Positions 48,032 through 58,855 of a stretch of DNA of 64,000 bases are shown here, one piece after another; positions within the stretch are counted from its first letter, which is position 1, and each line of letters opens with the position of its first letter. A program made the position numbers and the translations under genes. Location: the NCBI GenBank assembly GCA_012295275.1, contig CM022672.1, positions 32,618,646 through 32,682,645 of the forward strand. The letters are read 5' to 3'. The notes under the pieces are model-generated. The model saw only the letters and a list, made by a program, of their open reading frames with translations. It was not told the origin of the DNA and did not search any database. The stretch comes from Chrysomallon squamiferum. Its lineage: Eukaryota; Mollusca; Gastropoda; Neomphalida; Peltospiridae.

Positions 48032-48221
48032 ACGAGACAGTGCTCTCACCAATCAGATTCAGACCAGTTTGTTCTTCACTCTCTTGTCCAACATCAGGTT
48101 TGACTCAGTTTTGTGTCAAAGTTTCACCAATGAGCAGCTCAGTTTTGTTTACCTGGACATGCAACACACACTGCAGCCGACCACGTCCAACTACAACAAC
48201 TCTGACAGCATGAAGTTGTAG
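48032..48221 (+). pseudogene. Candidate exon 8 / 3' end (copy 2 only)
   Basis: Phase 2 from exon 7 (AG|A = Arg) gives 63 codons with balanced composition, including F-F-T-L-L-S-N-I-R-F-D-S and L-S-F-V-Y-L-D-M, then TAG at 48,219. The same frame re-opens after TAG for more than 70 codons. After an apparent one-base shift near 48,290, another frame runs to a TGA at about 48,503 with Y-G-F-L-S-Q-G-D-I-T-V-E-A-T. TAG may therefore be premature and the coding region once ended near 48,505. No family recognised. Confidence 0.4.
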
Positions 48222-49660
48222 AGTGTTACTACACCAGGTGACCAATCTCAACAGTCAAATGTGAGCAATCAGGGAGAAAAACTTGAAGCTTTAATACTAA
48301 AACCAGCCAAAGAAAAACACTTAATCATTCAAAAGCACAGGAAAGAGACAAAACTCGAAGAAACAGGACAACATCTCCAACAATGTCTAGGAAATTTCCT
48401 CACACATCACATGTCACAGCTTATGGATTTCTAAGCCAAGGGGACATAACTGTGGAAGCCACTGTCTCTCTGGACCTCAACACCACATCATACTGTGACA
48501 TATGAAGTTTGAGGTGTTAATGTTCAGAAAATATTTTTGGTTCACCCAGTACATCAGTGTGTGTCTCTTAGGCTGATATTTTCACAGCATAAAGAAAAAA
48601 TCCTGACAGACTGAGTAAATGGTTATATCTCTTACTGACTAGATAAAATGGGTGAAATCTGTTTTGTTTTTCAGTTTTTAAAATACAAATAAATAAATAT
48701 ATGTAAACAATTTTTTTATTTTATATTCTTAAAATAAACAGTCTAAACTAGTCTGTGATTTTTGTTTCTTTCTGTGTTATGGATATTTCATGCACTCATC
48801 ATGAATCAGAAAATTCAAAAAATTTTGTACAGCTACTAATATACAAGAATTTGTAATGTTTATTAAGTTTCGGTTAATGTACCAAAACCAAATAAATAAA
48901 AATATTCTTCATCTTAGGATGTTTCATAATGTTAGCTAAAAAAATAAAATTAAAAACAGAATACAAAATAATTTGAAATGTTTATTTCAACAAAAAAAAC
49001 AAGTTAATATCGGAACTACTTTTTCATAAAAAAAAACATAATTTTAGAAATTATTACATAAAATTCCTTACATAAAAATTTAGAAAAGCATGATATAAAA
49101 TATTTTTGAACTTTTAAATTAAAAATGTTTTAAAACGTTTGATAAGGTTTTAAAGATGAGAGCCAAAAGTGCTGTAAAATATAAAAATACCAAGATTTCT
49201 GATCTATCCAACAAAAGTATAATAATAAAATATACAAAATGAAATAAAAAATAACCAGGATATTTGTTTACAAAAAAGTTAAAAGCTCAATAAATAACTT
49301 GTAATCTGAAAATTATTTATTCAGAAAATTTCTAATTTCTGATTTTATCTTCTAAAACACACAAAATTATATACTTCCATTTTATGTTTTATTACGATAC
49401 CTTTATTGGGTAAATCTTTACTAGAAGTCTTGGTGTTCTTTGTTATTTTATATTTGGTATAGATAATTCGGTAGATTATTATTATTTTTTTAAATAAAAT
49501 AAGAAATACAAAAAATAAAACAGAAAAATGAAATTATCTCCCCTGGACCAAACAACTTTATATAAAATCTGTACTTTCTTTTACAAAGCAGTAATCAAGG
49601 ATTTCTAACAAATTATTTTAAAAAATAAGTATTTTTTTCACAGACCTGACTGAACTTAGT
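48222..49660. other. Decayed 3' coding region then AT-rich DNA
   Basis: 48,222-48,505 retains coding-like composition in shifted frames (see exon 8). Beyond that it is A/T-rich with AATAAA-like sequences near 48,690 and 48,890 and no recognised exon. The 90-codon plus-strand frame at 49,667 is F/S-rich and unsupported. Confidence 0.45.
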
Positions 49661-50495
49661 GCTGTATTGTGTCCAAACATTATGTATATTGGTCTATATG
49701 TAACTACATCTTGTATGAAAAACATTGTGACTTCCAATCTGAAATCACAGTTTCACAGTTTTATAAATTATTCAGTAAGTGTAAAGTCCATGACTCACAC
49801 AAGTAATGTTTTTAAACTTTTGTTTGGTGTGGATTTTTCTAGAAGTTCTCAGTATTCTTCAAGCATTTGGCTTCTTTTTATTTTTTTGTTGAGATGTTTC
49901 ATCTTCTGCTATTTCTTCTGCTTGCTTAGTTCAGTGTGATCAGAAAACTTGAAAAACTTGGAGACAAACTCAAGAAGCCATTTAGAATGAACAGATGATT
50001 ATCATTAACACTTCTCATTATAAACAAACCTGAAAATTTAAAACAAAAATAAATGTGTTTTTATTAAAACTAAAATAATATTCAGAAGTATATAAACAGT
50101 ATTAATATGTCCTGATTATAAAAGTTTACCTCTGAATGTGTATTATACAATTTGACATGTAAAATGAAGACTAGATAAAATTCAAATCTGATGTTTTGTG
50201 ACTTAATAGTAGAGAGCTGAGCTGAGAAGTAACAGATTGTAGTATCAATCTTGATTTGTGCAGTCTGTTACTCGTTTATTAAACAATGTACACTGAAAAC
50301 TGAACATAAAAATAATTGACTTAATTAACAGTGAAAATGTAGAGGGTTTTTCTCTTACACTGTCATTATCAAAAATAATTAATAACTGTCATCTGAAACA
50401 GACCATTTAAAATTATTAATCACACTTCATGATTACCGAAAGGCTGAGGAAAAAGTTTATTAAAAATTGTGAGAGATACTTTTACATTTATTTAC

Positions 50496-50583
50496 CAGTC
50501 AAGCAGACAGTTAAACTAACATGATGTGAAGAATCTGCTGTAAATAGATTTCTGTACTCTGTGTACAACACCAGCTTGTGTCC
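50496..50583 (-). pseudogene. Degenerate copy of the 50,669-50,809 exon
   Basis: Shares an uninterrupted AGAGTACAGAAATCTATTTA and CAGCAGATTCTT with that exon, and likewise ends at a donor-like site (CTG|GTAAAT). It has an internal deletion that changes the frame. Confidence 0.5.
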
Positions 50584-50668
50584 AAAAAATCAGACATGAC
50601 ATTCATACATTTAAAACAAAAATGTCAGTAATAGTATTACAAATGTAATGTACATACACTTTACTTAC

Positions 50669-50809
50669 CAATCACTCAGCCTGTTAAAACAGCACTGATG
50701 TAAAACATCTGATTGTCTGTAACTGTCCTGTGATTTCTTTGCTGTAAGAATCTGCTGTAAATAGATTTCTGTACTCTGTGGTGATTCTGACATAACATCC
50801 AGCTTGTTT
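50669..50809 (-). CDS. Unrecognised exon Y (minus strand)
   Basis: 141 bp between acceptor TTATTTTCAG and consensus donor GTAAGT on the minus strand. One frame is open from end to end: N-K-L-D-V-M-S-E-S-P-Q-S-T-E-I-Y-L-Q-Q-I, then Y-R-Q-S-D-V-L-H-Q. It follows exon X in the matching phase (AG|A). No domain recognised; composition is protein-like. A partial duplicate lies at 50,496. Confidence 0.4.
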
Positions 50810-51370
50810 CTGAAAATAAAACATTATATTGTACATTTTTGTAGAACAACTATTACAATTTTATTTCTTCATTTGAATTTGGAGTGATGTTTTCAACTAA
50901 TATATATGTAGAGTGAAATAAAATTTAACTAAAATAAAATAAAGTCAAACTGTATTTATTAAAATATTTCTTGTTGTTCCTGTACTTTTTATTATCTGGG
51001 AATGTGTCTGTTTAAAACAAATTTGAACAAATCAAGTCAGAACCTTTAAGTATGAATCTAATAATTTTAGAAATAAAAATAAACATATTTTTTTTTTTTT
51101 TTTTTTTTACATTTTTAAATTGATAACAAATAAAATCTAAAATCTTTATCTTATTCTTAATTTTTAAATTTAAACTTTCTAAAATACATGTTCAATTGAC
51201 TATTTCCTCTTACAGCTATGTTATCACAGTTGGTAAATCAATGACAAAGTCTGTATTTACAAATAAACAATAAAATTATATCTAATAATATTAATATTAA
51301 AACATTCTCAGATGAAATTAAGTAATTTATTATTTTAAAGTTTATAAAATCTGGTAGTAAACTGAATTAC

Positions 51371-51545
51371 CTGTCCATTATACCCAGCATCTGTTTACAA
51401 ACATGTTGAGTACATCTGAGTGTCTGAGTCTGTACAAATTTCTCTTAACAGTCAGGACTGGAGAAGTGACTGTTCTTCACTGAACTGTGCACTACACACA
51501 TGGTCAAGTGGTCATCCTTGGCCTGAAGGAACCTGGCCTTTTTTT
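51371..51545 (-). pseudogene. Unrecognised exon X (minus strand) with one stop
   Basis: 175 bp between acceptor CTTTCTGTTCAG and donor GTAATT. One frame runs through, A-R-F-L-Q-A-K-D-D-H-L-T-M-C-V-V-H-S-S, with a single TAA at 51,445-51,447, and continues in phase into exon Y. Either the TAA is the true stop, leaving the rest 3' UTR, or it is a single nonsense lesion. Function unknown. Confidence 0.35.
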
Positions 51546-51679
51546 CTGAACAGAAAGAGCTTGTTTATCCTGTAAAGTCATAAATTACATTTATCATTGA
51601 TAAACCTTAACAATGAAATGAGTTAACTAAAAAATTGTAACATTTATTACTGATAACTCTAATAAATAAAATTATAGTT

Positions 51680-51689
<10 letters not shown>

Positions 51690-51710
<21 letters not shown>
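51690..51710. repeat. poly(A) run
   Basis: Homopolymer A of about 26 bp starting near 51,684. Several further A or T homopolymers follow at 51,885, 51,960 and 52,069. Confidence 0.85.
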
Positions 51711-52160
51711 TTATAAAATTTATCATTGGTAATCTCTGGAAACAAAAACAAATTACTATTTAAATATCACCTAAAATATTAAAATTACAAATTATTTAGT
51801 CAGAATAAATTGATTTTGCTGAGATTTTTCTGTATTTTATTATTGTTCATAATAACCAACAAAAAGGAAAATGAAAGCTTCAATTTTTTTTTTTTTTCAG
51901 TTTAGTGACAAAACTTTCATTGTGTCAAACATTTTTCTTAAAAAAGATTATTTCCCATAAAAAAAAAAAAATTTAAAAAATCTTTAGGATGGAGGAAAAT
52001 AATTTATTTTATTTATGAATAATTTTACTTCTTTCTGTTTTTAAAAACAATAAATTCATTTCCTTGTTTTTTTTTTTTTTTTTTATCTTCAATACAAAAG
52101 ATGTTTTATGTAAAATTTGTTTAATAATAATTATGGATGTTTAATATTATACTAGCTTAA

Positions 52161-52329
52161 TCAGATCTGTAATACCAAAACACAAAAATGAATTTCAAAC
52201 CTCTGGTCTGTATAAAACACTTTGCACAGACAACACAGACACAACTGTGACAATTCGACCACTACAGGCCAAGTGAAATGACATGATAAACATCTAGGAC
52301 AATATGGACTCCAGTGGAAATTCAACCAT
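52161..52329 (-). CDS. Possible exon W (minus strand)
   Basis: Acceptor GTATTTACAG precedes 55 open codons containing C-P-R-C-L-S-C-H and C-L-C-C-L-C. Phase does not fit exon X through the only obvious donor. Unrecognised; possibly chance. Confidence 0.18.
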
Positions 52330-53368
52330 CTGTAAATACAAAATAAATATATAACAAATATACATGATTAATAGTTGTAAAAGATTTTACAACAACAACA
52401 ACAACAACAACAATAATAATAATAACAAAAACAATAACAACTGTATTTTACTTGAAAATACCAGCATCATAAATATATATAAAACAATGTTTTTCACACA
52501 CAACAAAATTTTAAATAATTTTTAAATATACCTATCCACTTCATAACAGCTAGTATATTAAAAATGTGTATATACATATATAGTTTTAAATATTACTTTG
52601 CGAAATATATATATAGGCCCTATATTGTATAATATACACTACAGTTATACTGTATACTCTGTAATACACTTATACACTATTACAGGGCAGCGGGCTTGAA
52701 ATGGCCAAAGATCCGTTTGGGCGACTTGACCTGTTTATCCATAAGTTATAATTCAAGAGCCACTATTAATGACTTTATCTCAAATATTTATTTCAGATAA
52801 AAGGTTTGCTCGTATTTCGATAAATTGGACGTACTGGCTTATCTTATTTTGCCAATATTTTTTTATAAACACTTAACTGTGAACGCCGGATATGCATGTA
52901 GTTAACTGTAGTCTTGATAAACAAAACCGCGAGTCTCGCTGACCCAGTATCGTTAAAACTGGTCGTGACCATTCGGATCATTCCGAACCTTCCCGAATGC
53001 CGTCTTAGCTTTTGTCGTCTGCGACAGTAGACAGAAAACCACACCATAATCTCAAACCACGAGTAATTTCAACAAATTTTGTAATCAAGAGATAAACACA
53101 TTAATAACTTGTTAAATACTAAAAAAAAAACAGCAGGTTCACGAGTGAACTGTTTTTACTTTAAATAGTTATAAAGTTAAATTTTGTTATTTTAAATATA
53201 GTAAATAAATAAGCAATAATAGGGCTGTTTCAATAGTTATTAGATTGAAAAGAAAAGTGATTTGTTGTATTTACTTTCTATTATATATGTTTTTTCATAA
53301 ATATTTGCTTTCTTTCTTTTTTTTTATTTTTTTTTTTTTTTTTTTTATTTATTTATTTATTTTTTTTT

Positions 53369-53409
<41 letters not shown>

Positions 53410-54900
53410 CAAATTTGTAATACTGTTTAACTGTTATTCCTGGATAATATATCTCAGTTCAGAAATATATTGTTTTTGGAGTTTATTAATTTCAAAATAA
53501 ATGTTAATAAAATTTTATTTTGAAAATGAATGATAGTTTTGATCTACTGGATGAAGTATTGGATCCTTAGATAAAGTTTATTTCATGTTACGATATTATT
53601 TTTAGATAAATCTTTTGCTTTTTGTCAGTTCTCAAGTATTACTCTACAAATCAATGACTGTACATTTTGCAATCAACTGAAATGTGTTCTAACTGTAAAA
53701 GCTGCAGTGGACTGAATTCTGATATTTTCTTTCTTATGATTGAGATTTTTTAATGGATCTTTGAAAAATTCATTTTATCTCATTGACGATCACAAAGTTA
53801 ACAATCATACAAATTAAATAATCTACTATAGTCTTATATAATCACAAAACACACTATTCTAGATTCATAAACAGACATTTACAAAATTCATTTATGATAT
53901 TTACTAACCGTTGTATTCTTTTCTTAATACTGTATCCTAAAAATTAAAATATTTAGGATTACAACTAAAGTAATACTCTAAAATAAAAAAAAAAAAAAAA
54001 AATAAATAAATAAATAAATGAAAAAAATGTACCTGAAATGAAAAAATAAACCACCATTAATATTACAGGTTTACATAAATACCTTAAACGTTAACTGCTT
54101 AAACTGAATAATAAAGTTTAACAAAGTAGGTAACCAAATACATTGAACTCTTCACATGAGAGACAACACATTTCCTGAGAATTCACTTCATTTGTTATCA
54201 CAGTCAGTATATGTCATCCAGTCACAGATACATATTTATTGTGTAGTTCACAGAATATGAGAGGAAAAACACAAATCACACCAAGAAATCACTGGCCCCT
54301 ACATGACACTCATATAATAGCATATAAAAACATAATGTTACATATAAATAATACAGCGATATAAATTAACAGTATTTACTAAAACTGATGGTTTTGCAAG
54401 TATATAAACACTGAAGTACAATATTGGCTGATACAGAGATATAAAAAAAAAACAAGTAAGAGAAAGTAAAACTATTTTCACGTGAGCATCCATGTAAAGA
54501 TTTTTATTTTGTCTTGCACTGACCCAACACAGCTGATCTTCAAGCAACAACACTAAAAAAAAAAAAAAAACTTTTTAAATGTTTATCTGAAATAAATTAA
54601 ATTTAAATTAATTTCTGTAAAGGGTAAAACAGATTAAAAGTAAATTCACTTTAATAATATTTAATAAAACATGAGAGAGAGAGAAAACAAAATTCAAGCC
54701 ACATAAAATAATTGAAAATTAACATACTTTATTAAAATAAATTTCACTATAAAATAAAGTTCAGTTCATTGTGATCTTAAGGTTCACAATGTTGTATGTC
54801 ACAGTGTATGTTAGTAAATAAATCTGATTGTAATGTTATAAAACATGTTGTTACTTCTTCCTTTAAGTCTTCTTGTGTCACAACTAATTATTACTGTTCC
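52330..54900. other. AT-rich DNA with homopolymer tracts, no recognised gene
   Basis: CAA triplets at 52,390, a GC-richer patch at 52,870-53,050 (with an unrecognised 67-codon minus-strand frame), a T-rich tract at 53,309-53,409 and A-rich tracts near 53,983 and 54,555. A minus-strand acceptor-like T tract before 54,553 leads a 71-codon frame that I cannot assign. Confidence 0.5.
53309..53409. repeat. Poly(T)-rich tract
   Basis: About 100 bp almost entirely T with a few TTTA units; the F-rich frame is an artefact. Confidence 0.95.
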
Positions 54901-54904
54901 ACTA

Positions 54905-55260
54905 TCTACTGACCAAGTATGTACTAGAAACGTTGTCACTATTTGTTTATCAATTTACTTACCGTTTATTATTACAAACATTTTCATTACTTACTCATAA
55001 AATAACTTAGAGCGTGCTACTGCTAAAAATATCGTCGCTACTAGTTTATCAACTTAGCATTTACACTAGAAACATTCTCATTACTTACTTAGCGCGTGGA
55101 ACTAGAAACATTGTCCATGCAAATTCATGAATTTAGTGAATGAAACAATGCCACTACTAGTTTATCAGTAGATTTAGTGTGAAGTACAGAAATATTGTTT
55201 CTACTACTTACATAGGGTGTGTCTACTAGAAACTAGTCTACTAGAAACCTTGTTATCATC
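54905..55260. repeat. Degenerate ~42-bp tandem repeat
   Basis: ACTAGAAAC(A/G)TTGTC and CTACTAGTTTATCA motifs alternate with GCGTG and TTAC(T)TTAG stretches every 35-55 bp, for about eight decayed units. Confidence 0.7.
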
Positions 55261-55424
55261 TTGTTAGTGTTTTTCGTACAACTAACATCAAATAACTCAC
55301 ATTAAAATACTATTAATATTTTTCTTGTTATAATATATCACGTGACATGTTTACAGACATAGAAGCTGACCTGATGCTGCCCCAGTGCATTGTTAAAACA
55401 ACTTTACTTCTAATCTTGTATCGA

Positions 55425-55445
55425 GCGCCGATGACGTCACGATTT
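55425..55445. promoter_or_regulatory. CRE-like palindrome in a GC-richer patch
   Basis: GATGACGTCACGATTTCACG contains the full TGACGTCA palindrome within an otherwise AT-rich area, next to GAGCGCCGATG. It could mark a promoter, for example of the minus-strand exons at 51 kb, but no transcript is shown. Confidence 0.3.
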
Positions 55446-56042
55446 CACGTTTTTCAAGTCGGTGACTCGAACCGTATCAACTGAACTGACGTACAGAGGA
55501 ACCGACGTGGCTATCTGCTTATGTACGAAGTACATTTCCACGAACTTGCTTAGCAACATGTATGTAGGGAAGGCTGGGGACATACCCATCCTAACACTAG
55601 TTATATACTTTCCGAGTTGGTCTCTTGAAATAAAAACTTTTTCATTTTTATCCTAAAACTCTTTATGAAATTGTACAAGTTTTATATTCTTATTCAGGTA
55701 ATCAGATAACTAAATATCTGACACCAGTTCTAAACCTAATTGTAACGAAAATGCATAACAGTAAAGCTAACTGCAAAGCTTAATGTGACCCTAATGCTAC
55801 TTTTAACCCTAATCCTAACGTCGCTATAACGTTAGTTCTAAAAGTACGAAAAACTGATATTTTATTGAAATAAACGTATTTTAAATATTAACGTAACAGT
55901 TATAATTTGATTAGGATATGGGTTAGATATGAGTATTTACTGACATGAATTGAATTTTCGTTTAAAACATGAAAAATATTATAATAGAATTGAAAAAAAA
56001 GAGTGAATATTTGTTTTTCCATCCTAAAATTGGGTATTTAGA

Positions 56043-56044
<2 letters not shown>

Positions 56045-56130
<86 letters not shown>
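56045..56130. repeat. (TC)n microsatellite
   Basis: Pure TC, about 85 bp. Confidence 0.97.
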
Positions 56131-56133
<3 letters not shown>

Positions 56134-56262
56134 CAAATAAAGCAAAATGTGCGCCACACGTATTTATAGAGACTTCAGCTTTTCACACTAAATATAAATT
56201 AGTGAATTCACTTCGGTATTAACACACTAATAATCATCTTGTTCATTTAGCTACGTATAGGG

Positions 56263-56563
56263 GATAGGTTTTCAACCTGAGGCTCAGGACCTCCAGAGGG
56301 GTCGCCAACTTTTTTCTAGTGGTCGTTCTTGAGCGAGGGCATGATTTAGTTTTTTTCAACTTGACTTGGAAGGAGGAATAAATAAAAACGTGTAGATAGG
56401 TTTGGGACCCATCAGAGTCAATACAAATTCGTTTTGTACTGTCTTAGGTTGATGTAAATATGGTAACCCTAGATATTATTGAATCAAATATGTTAAAGGG
56501 CAACATCGGTCATATTGAATTGCTTATAAGTGGTCGCGGTATGAAAAAGGTTGAAAACCAGTG
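56263..56563. mobile_element. hAT-type non-autonomous element (MITE), copy 2
   Basis: Ends GATAGGTTTTCAACC and GGTTGAAAACCAGTG. Internally it shares TTTTTTTCAACTTGACTTGG, AGGAGGAATAAATAAAAACG and GGTAACCCTAGATATTATTG with 5,684-5,947. It is about 37 bp longer, retaining GGACCTCCAGAGGGGTCGCC near one end, a typical hAT MITE motif. The flanking octamers match at only about five of eight positions. Confidence 0.8.
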
Positions 56564-56856
56564 GCATCAGGTTACTTTCCATTAGTCATAGAGTTATTTG
56601 TCATACCGTTTATAAGGTCAAGGTTTGGTTCACACTTAATCCTCTGCCCTTTACCTGGATAAAAAATGGTATGATCCCACATTGTTGTATATTGTATGAC
56701 TATCGGCAATAAATAAATGATAGAAAGGCTTATAATTATTTATACATTTTATTGCATCCAGATAACTTGGTCAGTTATGTAAGTTTCAGTAGATAGCTTA
56801 CAGCATTTAAGAACTGAAGGGGTATTTTGACTCTCTGCTGCAATTGATGCTTGAGT

Positions 56857-57240
56857 CTAACTAGTCTGTTTTCCTTCAGTAGTCAAGAGGAAAGCGTGGC
56901 CATCAGCAGTCACTGTCGATTCTCCAGTAAGGTGCACGTCGGATCTTGTCAGGGGAAGTGCAGGGATCAGTCGATGTGTGTACAGTGGCATGCTTATACT
57001 GGGGAATGATGGCAATACTCGGACTTGATCTGAGTCATGTCTGACTCTCTCTTCATTGTAAACAGCACTCAACGGTGTTGTTTCTTCTCTGGCCCGCTTT
57101 CGCATAGTGCTGAGGAACTTCAGACGCTCTGAATCTTGTGGTGGGTGGGTGTGGTCAGTGATGTTCCTGACGTGATCACGAACGGTAGTTCATCTTCCAT
57201 TGCAGGTCTTGATGACAAATTTACAATGAGTACAAGTCTC
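56857..57240 (-). pseudogene. FLYWCH-type zinc-finger remnant
   Basis: On the minus strand one frame reads C-T-H-C-K, K-T-C-N-G-R, a TGA (57,190) at a position where the family usually has an aromatic or basic residue, then H-V-R-N-I-T-D-H-T-H-P-P-Q. It stays open to 56,857 through R-K-R-A-R-E-E-T-T-P and V-Y-N-E-E-R-V. The Cys pairs, H-x-H-P-P and the following charged Y-N-E segment are the FLYWCH finger signature, common in Mutator-like transposons and domesticated genes. N-terminal aromatic strands and any transposase are missing. The downstream ATG frame (57,105-56,857) is open. Probably a transposon relic. Confidence 0.55.
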
Positions 57241-57437
57241 ATTTACAGGTGACTATTTAATTGCGGCGTACACCTCTGCGACAATAAATACTCCACTTTC
57301 TGAAGTTCTGCAATGGTGCAAGTATGCCATAATATGACATTCCACATTTATATATATATGCAAATGTCTCAAAAGCTAGTAATTGAATAAACTCACTATA
57401 ATCTGAGAACAGTTATTCACAATTTGAATTCTGTTTA

Positions 57438-57440
57438 AAA

Positions 57441-57481
<41 letters not shown>
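57438..57481. repeat. (ATT)n microsatellite
   Basis: Pure ATT run of about 43 bp. Confidence 0.95.
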
Positions 57482-57483
<2 letters not shown>

Positions 57484-57994
57484 CTCATTGCTATATGAAA
57501 ACATGTTTCCTTCAAAGTCCTTTTCATTTTGAACAGCAAAATCCCGATATAATTGGAGTAAACATGAACACATGGTTGTGATTACAACAAGTAGCCAAGA
57601 CTAGTTGATCATTCTCACAACTCAGAGGTGCTCAGCTTACTTCCTGCTTGACTGCTTTCCAAATTGTATGACTACTGACCACATGACTGTTGGGAGGATA
57701 CCGCGTATAGAGATTACAAGAAGCTTGACATCATTGTTTATTAAGATTTCACAAAGTGCGATCATTTACCTGCTAATTGTTGTCATTGCTTAAGAAACGA
57801 TAAAATTTGAAAAAATGTTAGCGGTAGTGGACAATCCTATAAAATGTTCCTTTATTCTGGAATTTACACCCGATATCCGAAGTAGAGAGATTCGGATATT
57901 TCAAAGTTTTGTTCATAATAGATTAAAGTTAGCCTGGGAATTTCTCCCCATTTTCATAACTCTTTTATGAAGTATATTGTTTTCTTTATTTTAC

Positions 57995-57998
<4 letters not shown>

Positions 57999-58085
<87 letters not shown>
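57999..58085. repeat. (AG)n microsatellite
   Basis: Pure AG, about 86 bp. The 57,482-57,998 and 58,086-58,340 flanks hold nothing recognised. Confidence 0.97.
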
Positions 58086-58088
<3 letters not shown>

Positions 58089-58346
58089 CTTGTTGTTAAA
58101 CACATACTGTGAACGGACTACACGTTAAGTACAATCATAGGATCTGCTCTAGATAACTTTCTCACAAATCATTAATTTTACAGATTGATGTTACATACTG
58201 TATGCAGAGAAAAAAAATATTACCAAAAAAAAAAAAAAAATGATAATAATAATAATACTTGATAAATGTATTTTTATGTCTATATAATTTATCTGTTTAA
58301 ATTGTAAAGACAAATTAAGTACAAAAAAAACACATTTTTTTTTTTT

Positions 58347-58855
58347 TTGGTTTTGTTTATTGACATGTTATACCTAAATAAAAAACAGTAAATTCGAAAC
58401 ACAATCTAATTAACTTATATACTTTATATAAATCTTAATAAAAGAAAATGGATAAATAAATCAAATAACAGTTCTTATATTTCATGTCCAGCAATTATTA
58501 AGTACATACATAATTTATCTACGTCTTATTTTAAATACATTTTAAAGTGAAATAAAAAAGTAAAAATGAAGCAAGAAACACTTAATAATATTACGTTTCA
58601 TATAGAAACAAAAAACATTATATATATTTAAATAAATAAATAAATAAATATAAAATAAATAAATAAACAATAAAGCAATGAGATGTTAATATACATTTTA
58701 CTCGTATCTGTTTGACACAAATCAGTCCATTAGAAAATTTCAAATCAAATCAAGTGTCTATGACGTCATCAATGTTGTCTGACTTCATCAGAAAAAATGT
58801 AAACAAATAAATAAGTGATGACTAAAAGTGACAGCGTTTGAACGATGTTGTTTTT
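58347..58855 (-). other. Probable 3' UTR of the BTB-PHR gene
   Basis: Runs from the stop at 58,856 to an AATAAA (minus strand) near 58,347, the first clear polyadenylation-type hexamer I saw. AT-rich, with ATTT-type tracts. The extent is inferred. Confidence 0.35.

Larger units (their letters stand above)
42059..48221 (+). pseudogene. CAMSAP-like: CAMSAP/Patronin-like gene fragment, copy 2
   Basis: Eight candidate exons. Exons 1-4 mirror copy 1; exon 2 reads Q-V-L-S-R-K-G-I-Y-I-M-E, even closer to Patronin. Stops: TGA in exon 2 (44,534) and TAG in exon 5 (46,066), shared with copy 1; TGA in exon 4 (45,340) and TAG in exon 6 (46,729), private to this copy. Exons 5-8 share one frame and compatible phases but match no domain I know, so they may be a fast-evolving linker or another gene's 3' end. 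A full CAMSAP would continue for over 1,000 residues to a CKK domain that is absent. Probable pseudogene; copy 2 has more private damage than copy 1 but keeps the 3' exons. Confidence 0.6.

Noticed and set aside
49667-49939. 90-codon plus-strand frame
   Set aside because: F/S/C-rich composition from T-rich DNA; no homology recognised and no splice context.
55462-55656. 64-codon plus-strand frame
   Set aside because: Ordinary composition but no family resemblance or supporting signals; length is within chance for this region.
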